NCBI GenBank assembly: GCA_014607495.2
Contig: CP053160.1
Coordinates: forward strand, 6,076,001 to 6,140,000
DNA: 64,000 nucleotides
Source of the DNA: Carposina sasakii
Lineage: Eukaryota > Arthropoda > Insecta > Lepidoptera > Carposinidae
Direction: 5' to 3'
Part shown: piece by piece, positions 1-11,003 of the stretch
Numbering within the stretch: position 1 is the stretch's first letter
Layout of the letters: every line of letters starts with the position of its first letter
Notes under the pieces: generated by a model
Database searches by the model: none
Told to the model about the DNA's origin: nothing
What the model saw: only the letters and a program-made list of their open reading frames with translations
Position numbers and translations under genes: made by a program

Positions 1-960
1 GGGTTACGTCTCCTCTCTTCGAGCCCTAACAGCAGACCAGCTCAGTGGTTCCAGAAGACATTAGTATTTCAAATGTCAGATCCCACATATGCTTGCAAGC
101 AAACTGAGCGTGTAACATTCCTATCACACCTAACAAACGACCTGATGACCTTGAAGACCTGAACCGATTTCCACCAAACATAGCTAAGAACACTCTCGAC
201 TGATATACCTTTCAAACAAAAAACCGCATTAAAATCGGATCATCCGTTTGGGAGCTATGATGCCACAGACAGACACGTCAAAGTTATAACCTTTTTTAAC
301 CCCCGTCGTTTTTGCATCAGGGGTTAAAAAAGGTTTTACATAATTTTAGCAATTATCAGCAATTTTTGAAAAAAAATCTGTTATTTTGAACTTTAATGAT
401 GTTTATTCAATACTGGAGCCTATCTTGTTAACCGATTTATATGTTATATAGTGTTCAGCGTGTTCATCGACTTTTGATGATGACTGTACAAAGGCGAGCT
501 TATCTCTGACAGATTTCTTCCAGCCAACCATTTGAAATTACATGATGAGCTACATGATAAGGAAATCACATGTGCATAGCCAAATATTTGCGCATAATAC
601 GCCAAGAAGTACCTAGTGTGGATGACACGTGCCGTCGTCGGAGGACAAACGTTCTATCGCCAAAGAGTACTTAGGCCAACTGATGCAAGATTCCGTCGAA
701 AGGCATTTTTTAAAACAGAATAACAAATGTAAATTCTTTCATATCATATAATTTAATGTGTGTACTATAGCTAATAACAATAAATATTTGCAGACTTAAT
801 AAATATTTTAAAATATAGTTGCATACCTATGTATAATAACAACTTTAGATTTAATATAACCCAGTCAGAAAAAGAAAGAAATTGCTCATGGTACCTACAA
901 TAACATTCTTTATCTGGCATATCCTAATATATAGGTACAATGATTTGATATCATATATAT
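1..960. other. Intergenic DNA with degenerate repeat remnant
   Basis: No coding region is recognisable. Positions about 150-340 look like the tail of a lepidopteran transposable element (a stretch resembling primers of repeats that read 'aaaatcggatcatccgtttggga'-like words in many moth genomes, from memory). A perfect 16-bp inverted repeat, AACCTTTTTTAACCCC at 289-304 and its complement at 320-335, could form a hairpin. The rest is AT-rich with no visible structure. Confidence 0.5.
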
Positions 961-973
961 CTTTATATATAAA

Positions 974-1975
974 AATCTTCTGTTCATGTGTTTGTAATGG
1001 ATTTCCCTCTAAACGGCTCAACCTATTTTGATGAAATTTTGTGTGTGTGTTCAAGTGGGTTTGAGAATGGTTTAGACTTACGATTCGGTCAACAACATTT
1101 TGTTTTCTCTGCAGTCCACGCGGACAGAGTCCAAAAACATTATTTAGTTATCCAAATTGTAAAGCTAAACCATTCTCGAACCCACACATACACACAAAAT
1201 TGGTCTAGCCATTTAGAAGGAGTTCAATTAAAACCACACGAAAAGAAGATTTATATTGTTGTTTATGTTAGAACTTTTTACATAGGATCTGGCAGACTGC
1301 AGTGCAGTCACCGTGTCGAATATTCAAAAATATACTTTAGTTTCAGTTACGCCCAGTAGATGGTTGTTATATCTCGGAAATGTTTCCTTTTCCTTACATA
1401 AATAAATCTTCTATTCTTGCGTTTGTAATGGATTTCCTTCTAAACGGCTGAAAAGATTTTGGTGAAATTTTTTGTGTGTGTTTAAGTAGGTTCGAGGATG
1501 GTTTAGATTCACAATTCGGTCAAGTGAATAATGTTTTTGAACTCCGTCCGCGTGGACTACAGAAAAAACAAAATGTCGTTCTAAACAATTCTGGAACCCA
1601 CTTAAACACACATAAAATTTCATTAAAATCGGTCCAGCCGTTTAGAAGGAGTTCAATCACAAACACACTAACAGAAGATTTGTATTGTTGTTGATGTTAG
1701 AGAACCTTTTACATAGGATCCGGCAGACTGTGCTGTAGTCGCTGTGTCGATTACTCACAAGGATACTTTAGTTTCAGTTACACCCGGTAGATGGTTGTTA
1801 TATCTCGGAAATGTTTCCTTTATCTTTACATGATTAATTAAATTTTCTGTTTGTGTGTTTGTAATGAAGTTCTTCTAAAACGGTTAAATCAATTTTGATG
1901 ATTTTTTTATTGTGTATTCAAGTGGACTCGAAAATGGTTTAGATTCACAATTTGGTCAATTAGACAATGTTTTTA
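974..1975. repeat. ~430-bp unit in three tandem copies (third partial)
   Basis: The block starting AATCTTCTGTTCATGTG at 974 recurs at 1405 and, more diverged, at 1841, giving periods of about 431 and 436 bp. The second halves also match (CTCGGAAATGTTTCC near 1373 and 1804). The first unit is an imperfect palindrome: its start (975-1080) is found inverted at about 1165-1252, so the unit looks like a foldback MITE that was tandemly duplicated. Short open frames in it are by-products of the repeat. Confidence 0.75.
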
Positions 1976-1977
1976 TT
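1972..1977 (-). promoter_or_regulatory. Putative poly(A) signal of TRAPPC13
   Basis: AATAAA on the minus strand about 48 nt past the TRAPPC13 stop codon. Position fits a short 3' UTR; it lies inside the third repeat unit, so the match could be chance. Confidence 0.4.
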
Positions 1978-2024
1978 ACGGTCCTAGATAGATATATTTT
2001 AATACATATCCCAATTATTTTCAT

Positions 2025-3233
2025 TTAGTTTACATACACTGAAGCCAAGTCATCATAATCATAGGTTCTTTTTAGGAATAAATCAATTAAGGACAAACCA
2101 CTAATATTATGTAGTCCTGTATTGATGGGTAGAGCCATAAGATCCACATTGATTGATTTGCCTGGTTCAAGTGGACCCAATTTTTTATTTGATACCCCAC
2201 ACCATAATAAGCTTGAATCACTCAGGGAACGCATTTTTAAAATTAAATCTAATGTACGTTCACTTGCATTTACTATCCTACATCTGAAATTGAAAGGCTC
2301 ATCTGCTGATACCTTACTGGGTAACTTTTCATATGTCAATCTAATGTCTCCATAGTCAGGTGTCATCCGTTGCAATTGACTAGTTTGCAGTCTTCCCTTT
2401 TCTCCGAGATTGGATCTCCAAACAATATCTAGTTTACCAATGTTTCTGGCAGCTGCTAGCAATTTTATGTCTTTACAGATATTCTCTTTTGGTGTAAGAC
2501 AGTATAAATATTGACAACTTTCTTGAGGTTGAAGTAGAGTTACTTCTCCAAAAACTGAGATCCCACCATCAATTTCATTTAAGGATTTTACTGAAAATTG
2601 CTGAGAACTTTCCAATGAAACTGTTTCCAATATTATTGGACCAGAAGTAATATTTTGAACTTGAGCTTCAAGATATACATCATCTGATTCAGCATTATAA
2701 AATTTCGTTTTAACATCCAAAGGTTTCATCACTTCAAACTTGAAGAATTTCCTGAATGATGCTAATGTGTTGTAGTTGGACATGTAAGTGACTTCACACA
2801 CTAAAATGTGTGTCCCGAGATCTTTCACTTCATGATGAATAACATCACTTAAAGTTTCGTCTACGTCCAACATTGTTGGATTTTGACTTTGCTGTGTAGG
2901 TAATGGTATTCTTTGAGAATTTGTTTGCAAATCCGCTTTAATAGATACACTGTGTACAGGCTGGTTGGTTTCATTGTGAACACAGACATAACAGGAAAAT
3001 GTTTCTCCGAGATATATATTTCCAAAACTTTGTGGTAGTAACAAAAATTGCCCAATAGCAAGGGTCTCCATTTGGGTCACTGACGTAGCATCATCTTTCA
3101 GAAAGTTGTTTAGTATGTTACCAGGCAAGTCCTTAGAATCACAGGTGACAATTTTAGGGCTAATTAAAGCTGGTTTTGTAAGTCGCATAACCTTTAAAGC
3201 CACCAAGTGTTCCATAGTTTCTTTAGGATCCAT
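2025..3233 (-). CDS. TRAPPC13: Trafficking protein particle complex subunit 13 (single exon)
   Basis: Subunit of the TRAPP III tethering complex, which activates Rab1-type GTPases in ER-Golgi and autophagy traffic. The reading frame gives 402 residues from the methionine at 3233, near the usual length of the family. The N-terminus (HLVALKVMRLTKPAL) and the internal motifs GNIYLGETFSCYV, DVIHHEVKDLGTHILVCEV and FRKFFKFEVMKPLDVKTKF are hallmarks of this family (DUF974). An upstream in-frame methionine at 3254 would add seven residues (MYTLLKT); the inner start is preferred because family members begin just before the HLxALKVMRLTKP block. No frameshift or internal stop is present. The gene is intronless. 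No poly(A) remnant or flanking direct repeat was seen, so I take it as the functional gene, but a retrocopy with an intact frame cannot be excluded. Confidence 0.93.
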   Translation of the reverse strand: MDPKETMEHLVALKVMRLTKPALISPKIVTCDSKDLPGNILNNFLKDDATSVTQMETLAIGQFLLLPQSFGNIYLGETFSCYVCVHNETNQPVHSVSIKADLQTNSQRIPLPTQQSQNPTMLDVDETLSDVIHHEVKDLGTHILVCEVTYMSNYNTLASFRKFFKFEVMKPLDVKTKFYNAESDDVYLEAQVQNITSGPIILETVSLESSQQFSVKSLNEIDGGISVFGEVTLLQPQESCQYLYCLTPKENICKDIKLLAAARNIGKLDIVWRSNLGEKGRLQTSQLQRMTPDYGDIRLTYEKLPSKVSADEPFNFRCRIVNASERTLDLILKMRSLSDSSLLWCGVSNKKLGPLEPGKSINVDLMALPINTGLHNISGLSLIDLFLKRTYDYDDLASVYVN

Positions 3234-3396
3234 CGTTTTCAACAATGTGTACACTTAGTCTAATAATCTAGTATTGATACTCTCTAAGAAAACTGACAAA
3301 CAATCGTTGCTGTTAATAATTAAACAAATTTCTCCTGCTTGAAATGTACGATTTTACAAGCTTTTTATAGTGATTTTAGTTGGTTGATTTTTGATT

Positions 3397-3803
3397 ATTT
3401 ATTTTTTAGTTTATCCCGAAGGAAAGGCAAGGGGAACTAAGCCCATACAGCCTAATCATTGTTTAGTAAAATGTATTCTGAATTTATGATGAATGACAAT
3501 GATGATGAATGGAAACGTCGGGAAAATCCTCAAGAACAAGTGTAAAGTTAGTCAAAATGAAAAATTATTGCAGAAACAACTTACATGCGCCCATGAAGAG
3601 ATCGTAATCCGGCTAAAGTTTTACTCGGCTTACCTGCGTATAAAAACCATGCACACGCACTAGATTCACATCACAAGTAATCAAAATATAACTTATCTAC
3701 CAGAAAACATCACTTTACGGACACATGCAAGCCATTTACAAATAAATTTTGATTTTCAGAAGAAAATTACACCTGCACCCTTCCAGCTTTTCCCGCCGAA
3801 TCC
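3397..3803 (-). mobile_element. A-tailed retroelement, copy R1
   Basis: Minus-strand element of about 400 bp with a fixed start (GATTCGGCGGGAAAAGC) and a 3' end reading TTCGGGATAAACTAAAA. It is flanked by a perfect 13-bp direct duplication TTGATTTTTGATT (3384-3396 and 3804-3816), the mark of target-primed insertion. No tRNA-like A or B box was seen. Family not recognised; it behaves like a SINE or a short processed RNA mobilised by a LINE. Confidence 0.75.
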
Positions 3804-3826
3804 TTGATTTTTGATTGGATTTGTCC

Positions 3827-5027
3827 TTTTTTTTTTTGACGTGAAACGTCTTTAAAATCGCGCCGAAACATACGGGTACCAGGTTTAAAAACTGGACCGT
3901 AACGAAAAGGTCTATATCATCGTACCTTAATAATTAAAAAACTATTAGTCTTAGAAACAAAAATGTGGTGTAAATATTTCACTTATATAGTCAGCTCGCT
4001 GTTATGACATTGAGTTCGTGTCGGGGTCAAGCGGGGCGGCGGGGGAGGGATACTGCGATAACTGTGCGAAACCGGCGCTCACGCTTGTTTCTATTCAGTG
4101 TAACTCGTGACTCCGACTTTATAGCGTGGTGATTCTTTCGTGTGTTTGTCAAGTTTATTTGAACCGATTGATTTATACAAAAATAAGTGTAATTTGGACA
4201 GTATTTATATCTATAATAATATTATAAAGCTGAAGAGTTTGTTTGTTTGTTTGTTTGAACGCGCTAATCTCAGGAACTACTGGTCTGATTTGAAAAATTC
4301 TTTCAGTGTTAGATAGCCCATTTACCAAGAAAGGCTACAGTCTATACAACAACCTGCCCGGCTTCGCACGGGTACAACGCCCCCTCACGCGGACGAAGTC
4401 GTGGGCGGCTGCTATTTAAAATAACCAGAAAGTGACAATAAATATATAAACATTTGCTATGTATTTTATGTTTCTATTACGTACCTGTTCTTTTTTTATT
4501 AAAATACTTAAAACAGCGTCCATCTTGTTTTCATTTCAATCTTTAACTTTAAAAGCGATTCGCTAACATAGACGTTTCACGTTAAAACCAACGGCCGTGT
4601 GCCCCGACACAGCCCCACCCGCTTTTTTTTTTTAGTTTATCCCGAAGGAAAGGCAAGGGGAACTAAGCCCATACAGCCTAATCATTGTTTAGTAAAATGT
4701 ATTCTGAATTTATGATGAATGACAATGATGATGAATGGAAACGTCGGGAAAATCCTCAAGAACAAGTGTAAAGTTAGTCAAAATGAAAAATTATTGCAGA
4801 AACAACTTACATGCGCCCATGAAGAGATCGTAATCCGGCTAAAGTTTTACTCGGCTTACCTGCGTATAAAACCATGCACACGCACTAGATTCACACCACA
4901 AGTAATCAAAATATAACTTATCTACCAGAAAACATCACCTTAAGGACACATGCAAGCCATTTACAAATAATTTTTGATTTTCACAAGAAAATTACACCTG
5001 CACCCTTCCAGCTTTTCCCGCCGAATC
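3827..5027 (-). mobile_element. A-tailed retroelement, copy R2, interrupted by the 785-bp repeat
   Basis: Second copy of the family, flanked by the 14-bp duplication GATTGGATTTGTCC (3813-3826 and 5028-5041). Its poly(T) face (the A-tail on the minus strand) is split by the 785-bp composite repeat at 3838-4622, which therefore arrived later. The duplication overlaps the right duplication of R1, so R2 landed directly beside R1. Confidence 0.75.
3838..4622 (+). mobile_element. 785-bp composite repeat, copy A
   Basis: Begins GACGTGAAACGTC and ends ...CCCCACCCGC, with T-runs on both sides. A near-terminal GACGTTTCACGTT (4571-4583) is the inverted complement of the start. The centre (about 4210-4410) is a Helitron-like lepidopteran segment (ATAATATTATAAAGCTGAAG... 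to ...GACGAAGTCGTGGGCGG). Copies B (12218-13002) and C (13464-14249) are nearly identical in sequence and length, so the family formed before it spread. Class unresolved. Confidence 0.75.
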
Positions 5028-5049
5028 GATTGGATTTGTCCATTGTTCA

Positions 5050-5454
5050 TTTTTTTTTTTTTTTAGTTTATCCCGAAGGAAAGGCAAGGGGAACTAAGCC
5101 CATACAGCCATTTTCTTTAGCAAATGATTCCTGAATTTATGGGATGATAATGATGATGGTGATGAATGGAAACGTCGGGAAAATCCTCAAGAACAAGTGT
5201 AAAGTTAGTCAAAATAAAAAATTATTGCAGAAACAACTTACATGCGCCCATGAAGAGATCGTAATCCGGCTAAAGTTTTACTCGGCTTACCTGCGTATAA
5301 AACCATGCACACGCACTAGATTCACATCACAAGTAATCATAATATAACTTATCTACAAGAAAACATCACTCTACGGACACATGCAAGCCATTTACAAATA
5401 ATTTTTGATTTTCACAAGAAAATTACACCTGCACCCTTCCAGCTTTTCCCGCCG
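5050..5454 (-). mobile_element. A-tailed retroelement, copy R3
   Basis: Third full-length copy in this cluster, with a T-run at its left end (5051-5064) and the GGCGGGAAAAGCTGG start at its right end. No clear target duplication could be matched at its two ends. Confidence 0.7.
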
Positions 5455-5484
5455 TTTTCCTCACAGAACACACATTTAGGTACT

Positions 5485-5890
5485 TTTTTTTTTTAGTTTA
5501 TCCCGAAGGAAAGGCAAGGGGAACTAAGCCCATACAGCCATTGTCTTTAGTAAATGATTTCTGAATTTATGATGGATGATAATGATGATGATGAATGAAT
5601 GGAAACGTCGGAAAAATCCTCAAGAACAAGTGTAAAGTTAGTAAAAATGAAAAATAATTGCAGAAACAACTTACATAGGCCCATGAAGAGATCGTATTCC
5701 GGCTAAAGTTTTACTCGGCTTACCTGCGTATAAAACCATGCACACGCACTAGATTCACATCACAAGTAATCAAAATATTACTCATCTACCAGAAAACATC
5801 ACTTCACGGACACATGCAAGCCATTTACAAATAATTTTTAATTAAACAAGAAAATTACACCTGCACCCTTCCAGCTTTTCCCGCCGAAAT
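5485..5890 (-). mobile_element. A-tailed retroelement, copy R4
   Basis: Fourth copy, flanked by a perfect 16-bp duplication CACACATTTAGGTACT (5469-5484 and 5891-5906). Together R1, R2 and R4 give three independent target duplications of 13-16 bp for the family. Confidence 0.8.
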
Positions 5891-6050
5891 CACACATTTA
5901 GGTACTCCATTAACTCCTAGCCACAGAGAACACTATATACTCCTAGCAGAGAAGAAGGACAACTACGTATAAAAAGTTTTAAAGGCATACTCACTGTCGC
6001 CATCTTACCTCACCCCCGCGAAACTGACGATAAATATGGAATGTGGGCAG

Positions 6051-6915
6051 GGGTGGCTCCTGATATTTTTAGATGGGTGTTCACTCACAATGTTCACATT
6101 TTTTAAAATATGAGCGCATGCAAAATTACAGTTTGGAATCGCCGCGCGTGTTCACTCCCTTACCGAGTGAAGTGATCCGGATATGGTCGTCCTTGCCGCA
6201 AAAATACACTTCGGGTTGCGGGCCTTGAGGCAACCTCCGCGCCCGGGCAAAATTTTGGCGCGCGACAACGCGCCGGTAGCTTAAGTGGGCCTCAAAGGGG
6301 GCCACATGGGTCAGAGTCTGACCCATTTGGGAAGGGAAAGATGCGGCTGGCTGGGGGACGCGGGTTGGGCTAGTCGACCCTGGTATTACTAGGGTGCACC
6401 CGGCCACTTGAGCTGCCACTGCAGCCGGTCAGTTCACGAAAGAAAAGGAAGGAGAAGAAAAGGAAGGAAAGGGACTAGAAGATAATCTAATATCTTCACT
6501 ATTATTAAAATTCAGATGACCTAATGAAACACATAAAACACAACCATATCGCGTTCTAACTCGGACTAAGTGATATCTAGTGGCCGCATAAGCACACTAC
6601 GAATTAATGTGAGCGGCGCTCCAGATAAGGCTAATTTTTAATACGAAATCTTCTGTTTCACGCCGGCCTATGACAGTGTGTCTCTTTCGCACTCATTGAA
6701 TACAGTACTAGGAATTGTACCAAATTTCGTTTCATTGGAGCGTGATCGCTAGTACTCCACTCGATACATAAGATTACAACTTACTTGAAACGAACGCGTA
6801 GACACTATTGTGTAAAGTAGAATTGAAAGATAAATATAGAGAAATATAGATTGCCTATGTAATCTTCGTGGGTGGAAGTGCACTGCACCAGCGCTCCTTA
6901 GGATGAGCCGCCAGT
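6051..6915. repeat. Half copy of a foldback repeat with a GC-rich insertion
   Basis: Positions 6060-6120 and 6490-6780 match the left arm and loop of the palindromic element at 18252-18933, but the second arm is missing. About 6125-6490 is a GC-rich insertion absent from the other copy; its minus strand holds a 97-codon open frame without a recognised domain, perhaps a LINE 5' fragment. An 80-bp segment at 6836-6915 (ending GGATGAGCCGCCAGTGA) is also found after the other copy, at 18946-19025. Confidence 0.6.
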
Positions 6916-7665
6916 GAATGCGAGGATACTTAGAAATGTACTATACATGTACACATGTATCAAATAAAACAAGGATATTATTATGTTATGAAGAATAATA
7001 CAGTTTATTTAATTTAAAGAAATCTCACAAAAAGAAATACAATCCTTCCAAAAAATCCATCCATGAGCCATCCATCCAAACCATGATAAAGGATAAACAA
7101 ATAACAAAAAGCACACAAAACACTAAGTATCTTGCAAAAACCATGAACGTATAAAGAACTACGGACCGAGTCTTGTCATTGCACCTAGTGAAGCCCATAG
7201 TATGCTCGATAACCGATCTTAACACGATATCACCCACACATACAACCACAGTAAGCTCGGCATCGATCATTACGCTGCTAGCTTTGACTAAATACGCACG
7301 TAACGATTTGTAACTATAATATTGAACTATGCTACCCCGTGTTGTGAAATGTTATCACTTGTTAGCACTTTACGTGATAAGAAGAAGCAAGGAATCCCTT
7401 TTCACAGGTAATTATATTAAAAATTTATTTTGATTATTTTCTAACCAAATAATTCCATAATTTTTGTAAACAAACTTTAACAGATTTTTTTTTCATGACC
7501 ATACAGAATCCTTCCGCCAACAAAAATAGGGTTACTAACTCCCGATTTTTTCCCCCACTGTTTCAAAAATGAAATGTGAACTTCTGGACAGATCTCTACA
7601 AAGCGTAACATACGCGCAATAAATTTGTCGAAATTTAACAAATTAAGCCACTTATAAATACATAT
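6916..7665. other. No gene; short shared repeat
   Basis: AT-rich, without a supported coding region. About 7138-7182 (AACGTATAAAGAACTA then GGACCGAGTCTTGTCATTGCA) is repeated in inverse orientation at about 13105-13148, so it is a dispersed repeat fragment. Open frames here lack recognisable domains. Confidence 0.4.
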
Positions 7666-7848
7666 TGTAGGATGTATATCGCCCATCCTTCGGCTGGCTT
7701 GCGTTACTAGAGCTAAGCCTGCTACCGGTAACCAATGTGACCGGCAGATAACAGTGAATGTCGGAATAATATAGTTTTGTGATCAATATTTTTTTACGTT
7801 TTTACATTAAATTGCATGATTAAATTGCCGTGGCACGGTGTTTAATCA

Positions 7849-8290
7849 ATGTGTACACGAACCCCGAAGCATAAGGAAGATGCAGTGGAGAGTGGCTCTT
7901 TGTCAGAGGGCCATCTCACAAATTTTCTTACGAACTTCGCTAAGGCCCAAGCCGAAGCAAACAGGAAGTTAGTCGAAGACCTTTTTGCAGTGTCCACTAA
8001 CACTTTGCGAGCGTATCTCATTGCCCGGTCGCGCCGAGCGGAAATTTTGCGGCCTGCACCGCACGTTTCTCCGGCTTCTCACGCGACGCCAAGGTACGTG
8101 CAAGCATGGCTAAACTTCCATATGAAGTAGCAGGCAGAATGCAGATTGATATGATTTACGCCTTATTGGATAAAAGGATTCGCGAACGAGTTCCTCGAGA
8201 CGCAACACTTACGGTTGACGAACTTATAGAAAAGGCTCGTACTGTCGAAGAATCGGTAGTCGAAGATACGGCAGAGATATCTGGACAAAC
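7849..8290 (+). pseudogene. gypsy gag remnant
   Basis: Open stretch beginning MCTRTPKHKEDAV at 7849, continued in another frame from 8106 (KLPYEVAGRMQIDMIYALLDKRIRE...). The second part, with DELIEKARTVEES, resembles the C-terminal part of gypsy Gag. Much of the normal Gag is missing between the two pieces and no CCHC zinc knuckle is visible, so it is internally deleted. Confidence 0.65.
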
Positions 8291-8347
8291 TGTACCGTCT
8301 GCTACTGGTATGAGCATAATTAATTTAACTCTAGTGATTTTTCTTAC

Positions 8348-8731
8348 TTGGAATTTTGTAATTATGACGATGTTTCGAAATCTATAGAAGTCACCGAAGG
8401 TCGTCCAATTTTAGGCATAAATGTATACGGATACCATGGTACCGGACTGGTAGACACGGCTGCTAAGCGTAGTATTGCCGGTTTTACGTTGTACAAGTTG
8501 CTTCAAAAACTTAAACATCCCTTTTCTTACAGTAAGATGTCAGTCAAGTTAGCCGATGGGGTTGTGCGTGACATCCATGTCAAACTTGCAAATGTTGACG
8601 TGATGCTAGAAAGCTTTGTGATTCCTGTCACGTTTGTTATTTTTGCGAATTCGATTAATAACGAAACTCTTTTAGGAATAGATTTTCTTCGTAAAGCTCA
8701 AATAAATATTAATACTTCCAAAAGTACTTAG
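8348..8731 (+). pseudogene. gypsy retropepsin-like protease remnant
   Basis: A 127-codon stretch with the aspartic protease pattern: GLVDTAAKRSIAG carries the catalytic D-T-A/G-x motif in the form DTAA, and LLGIDFLRKAQININ is the conserved C-terminal strand of retroviral-type proteases. It lies directly before the RT remnant, as expected for gypsy pol. Confidence 0.75.
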
Positions 8732-8819
8732 TTTACAGCTTACCACCCTCAAGTTACTTACCCTTTGTTAAACGAATTCTCTCACAAATTCGTAGGATGC
8801 GCATCCGCGAATATTTCGA

Positions 8820-9180
8820 GGCCGGATTAAGAAACGATGCTCTCGCCTTTAGAAAGAGACAACTTGGTAGCACTTCTCCAGGACTACGAGGATGTATTTA
8901 ATGAAAAGGGGAGCCAACCCCTTTAGCAGAATACCGTATAGACACAGGTAACCATCAACCTATTTCTGTTCCTCCATATCGTCTTACGCCCGCAAAAAGA
9001 GTTGTCTTAGAAGCGGAAGTTGACAAAAAGTTAATGGATGGAATTATAGAGAAATGTGAGTCTGCATGGGCCGTCCCAGCCTTTTTGCAGGCGTGTTCCT
9101 GGTTTAGGAAGTTCGTACCTGATTTCTCTAAAGTTGCGCAACCATTGACGAACCTCATGAAGAAAGATCAACCCTGAATG
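8820..9180 (+). pseudogene. gypsy reverse transcriptase, catalytic core deleted
   Basis: The N-terminal part is readable (EYRIDTGNHQPISVPPYRL ... EKCESAWAVP), then the frame jumps to WFRKFVPDFSKVAQPL, which belongs to the RT-RNase H connection. The palm with the YxDD motif is missing: a precise-looking internal deletion near 9078-9095 removed it. Element dead for reverse transcription. Confidence 0.8.
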
Positions 9181-9752
9181 TGGGGAGAAGATCAAGTTAG
9201 AGCATTTAAACAACTTAAGGGAGTGCTTACAAGCTCTCCAATTCTTATTCAACCTGACTATAAACTTCCCTTTGTCCTTAGAACTGATGCGAGAACTATG
9301 CATTATGCACTCGGTGCTGTTTTACTGCAGGGGGAGACTCCGCATATGCAAGCCGACTTCTCACACCCGCCGTGCGCAACTACTTAATCACAGAACGTGA
9401 AGCATTAGCAGTTGTTTGGGCACTTGAGAAGTTTCGTGGTTATATCGACGGACACCCGGTACGTGTTGCGAGTGATCATCAACCCATGAAATGGCTACTC
9501 ACCCTAAAGTCACCAACAGGAAGATTGGCCAGATGGGTAATGAAGCTTCAGTCTTTTGATCTTCAGGTGGACTATACACCCGGAAAAGCTAACGTTATAG
9601 CTGGTTCCCTCAGTCGTCCACCTTGCGATGATGAAGTTCAAGATAGCTGCGGAATTTGTACAGTTATTGTTGACCCGCCGAAATGGGATGCTACTACTCT
9701 TCGCGAGAGTCAATTGGCTGATCCAGAATATCAAAGATCATTATGGGGTTAG
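9181..9752 (+). pseudogene. gypsy RNase H remnant
   Basis: Two overlapping frames: LRTDARTMHYALGAVLLQ (9280s; RNase H normally has D-A-S here) and ITEREALAVVWALEKFRGYI ... VASDHQPMKWLL ... VDYTPGKANVIAGSLSR. The E, D and terminal motifs of gypsy RNase H are present, separated by a frameshift near 9370. Confidence 0.8.
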
Positions 9753-9832
9753 AAGGTAGGGATAAATTGGAAGTAAATAGATGGTCAGAAAGAGGTTATT
9801 ATTTGACTAATGGAATATTGTATCACTGATAC

Positions 9833-11003
9833 ATGTTGATTGATGATTGTTACACTGATATAGATACCAAAGAACCACAACTTGTAGTACCTATAAGTTT
9901 AAGGAAAAAAGTAATGATAGAGTGTCATGACTCGCCTACATCAGGTCATGGTGGGGTAGATAAAATTATACAACGCATCTCTCAAAAATTCTACTTCCCT
10001 GGAATGCGTCGCTATGTAATGGAGTATCTCAAAACATGCATAGAGTGCCAAAGATATAAATCGTTAAATGAGAAACCTAATGGATTATTCCAAACACTAG
10101 TTCCGGCACAACGATTTGAAGTTTTAGCTGTTGATCTTTTTGGACCACTTCCGAGAGGTCCCAATGGAGAGAGATGGATACTGCAAGTAAATGGGTTGAA
10201 CTTTTTGCACTACCAGAAGCCACAGCTGAAGCGTGTGCTAAAACATTAATTAATGAAATAATTAATTTTGCGTTACGGGGTTCCCAGGCGAATGATTTCA
10301 GACAATGGGGTACAGTTTATCGCCGATGTTATGCAAAAGGCTATGTTTACTCTCGGCGTTAAGCAGAATTTAGTACCACTATATCACCCTGCAGCAAATC
10401 CAGTCGAAAGAAAGAACCGAGACCTGAAAACACAGTTAGCCATATTAGTCGAAGGACATCATAATCAATGGCCAGAGGTACTTTATTTTATACGTTTTGC
10501 TCTTAATACATCTTTATCAAAATCTACTCAACAAACGCCCGCTTACCTAACTTTTGGACGTGAACTGAGATCTCCACTTGATGTTCTAAGTGATCTTCGT
10601 GCTGTCATAAAGTAATAAATAAATAATAACACCATACCTGCTTAGCTTAGTAGATACCCTACGCATAAGTAAATAGTGTATCGAGAAACAGCAAGATCTA
10701 CGAAAGGTGGTAGCGGACAAAAGTCGTCAGCCTGATGAGGTGTTGGAAGGAGATTTGGTTCTTATGAAAACCCACGTCTTAATACTGCTGGAAGAGTGAG
10801 TTCAAAGTTGGTACCGAGGAGGTCCGTATGTGGTTGTTAAAAAGGTAATTCCGACTTCATATCTCTTAGCTTTTCCTGATAAGCCTGGTAAACGGCAAAT
10901 ATCACATTGGAGACTTAAGACGGTATCACGCACGAGAAAGTGCAGATTTGGTAGCTCCTGAACCCGTGGCTACTAAACGGCATCGCGGTCGCCCACGAAA
11001 GTG
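9833..11003 (+). pseudogene. gypsy integrase remnant
   Basis: The HHCC zinc domain is readable (H in ECHDSPTSGHGG, C pair in TCIECQRYK). The DDE core follows in several frames: AVDLFGPLP (first D), MISDNGVQF (second D), NPVERKNRD (E). The C-terminal part about 10750-11003 (GPYVVVKKV ... ISHWRLK, ending RGRPRK) is the SH3-like tail. At least three frameshifts or stops interrupt it. Confidence 0.85.

Noticed and set aside
6126..6419. 97-codon GC-rich frame as a gene
   Set aside because: Lies in an insertion within a repeat, no domain, no splice or promoter context.
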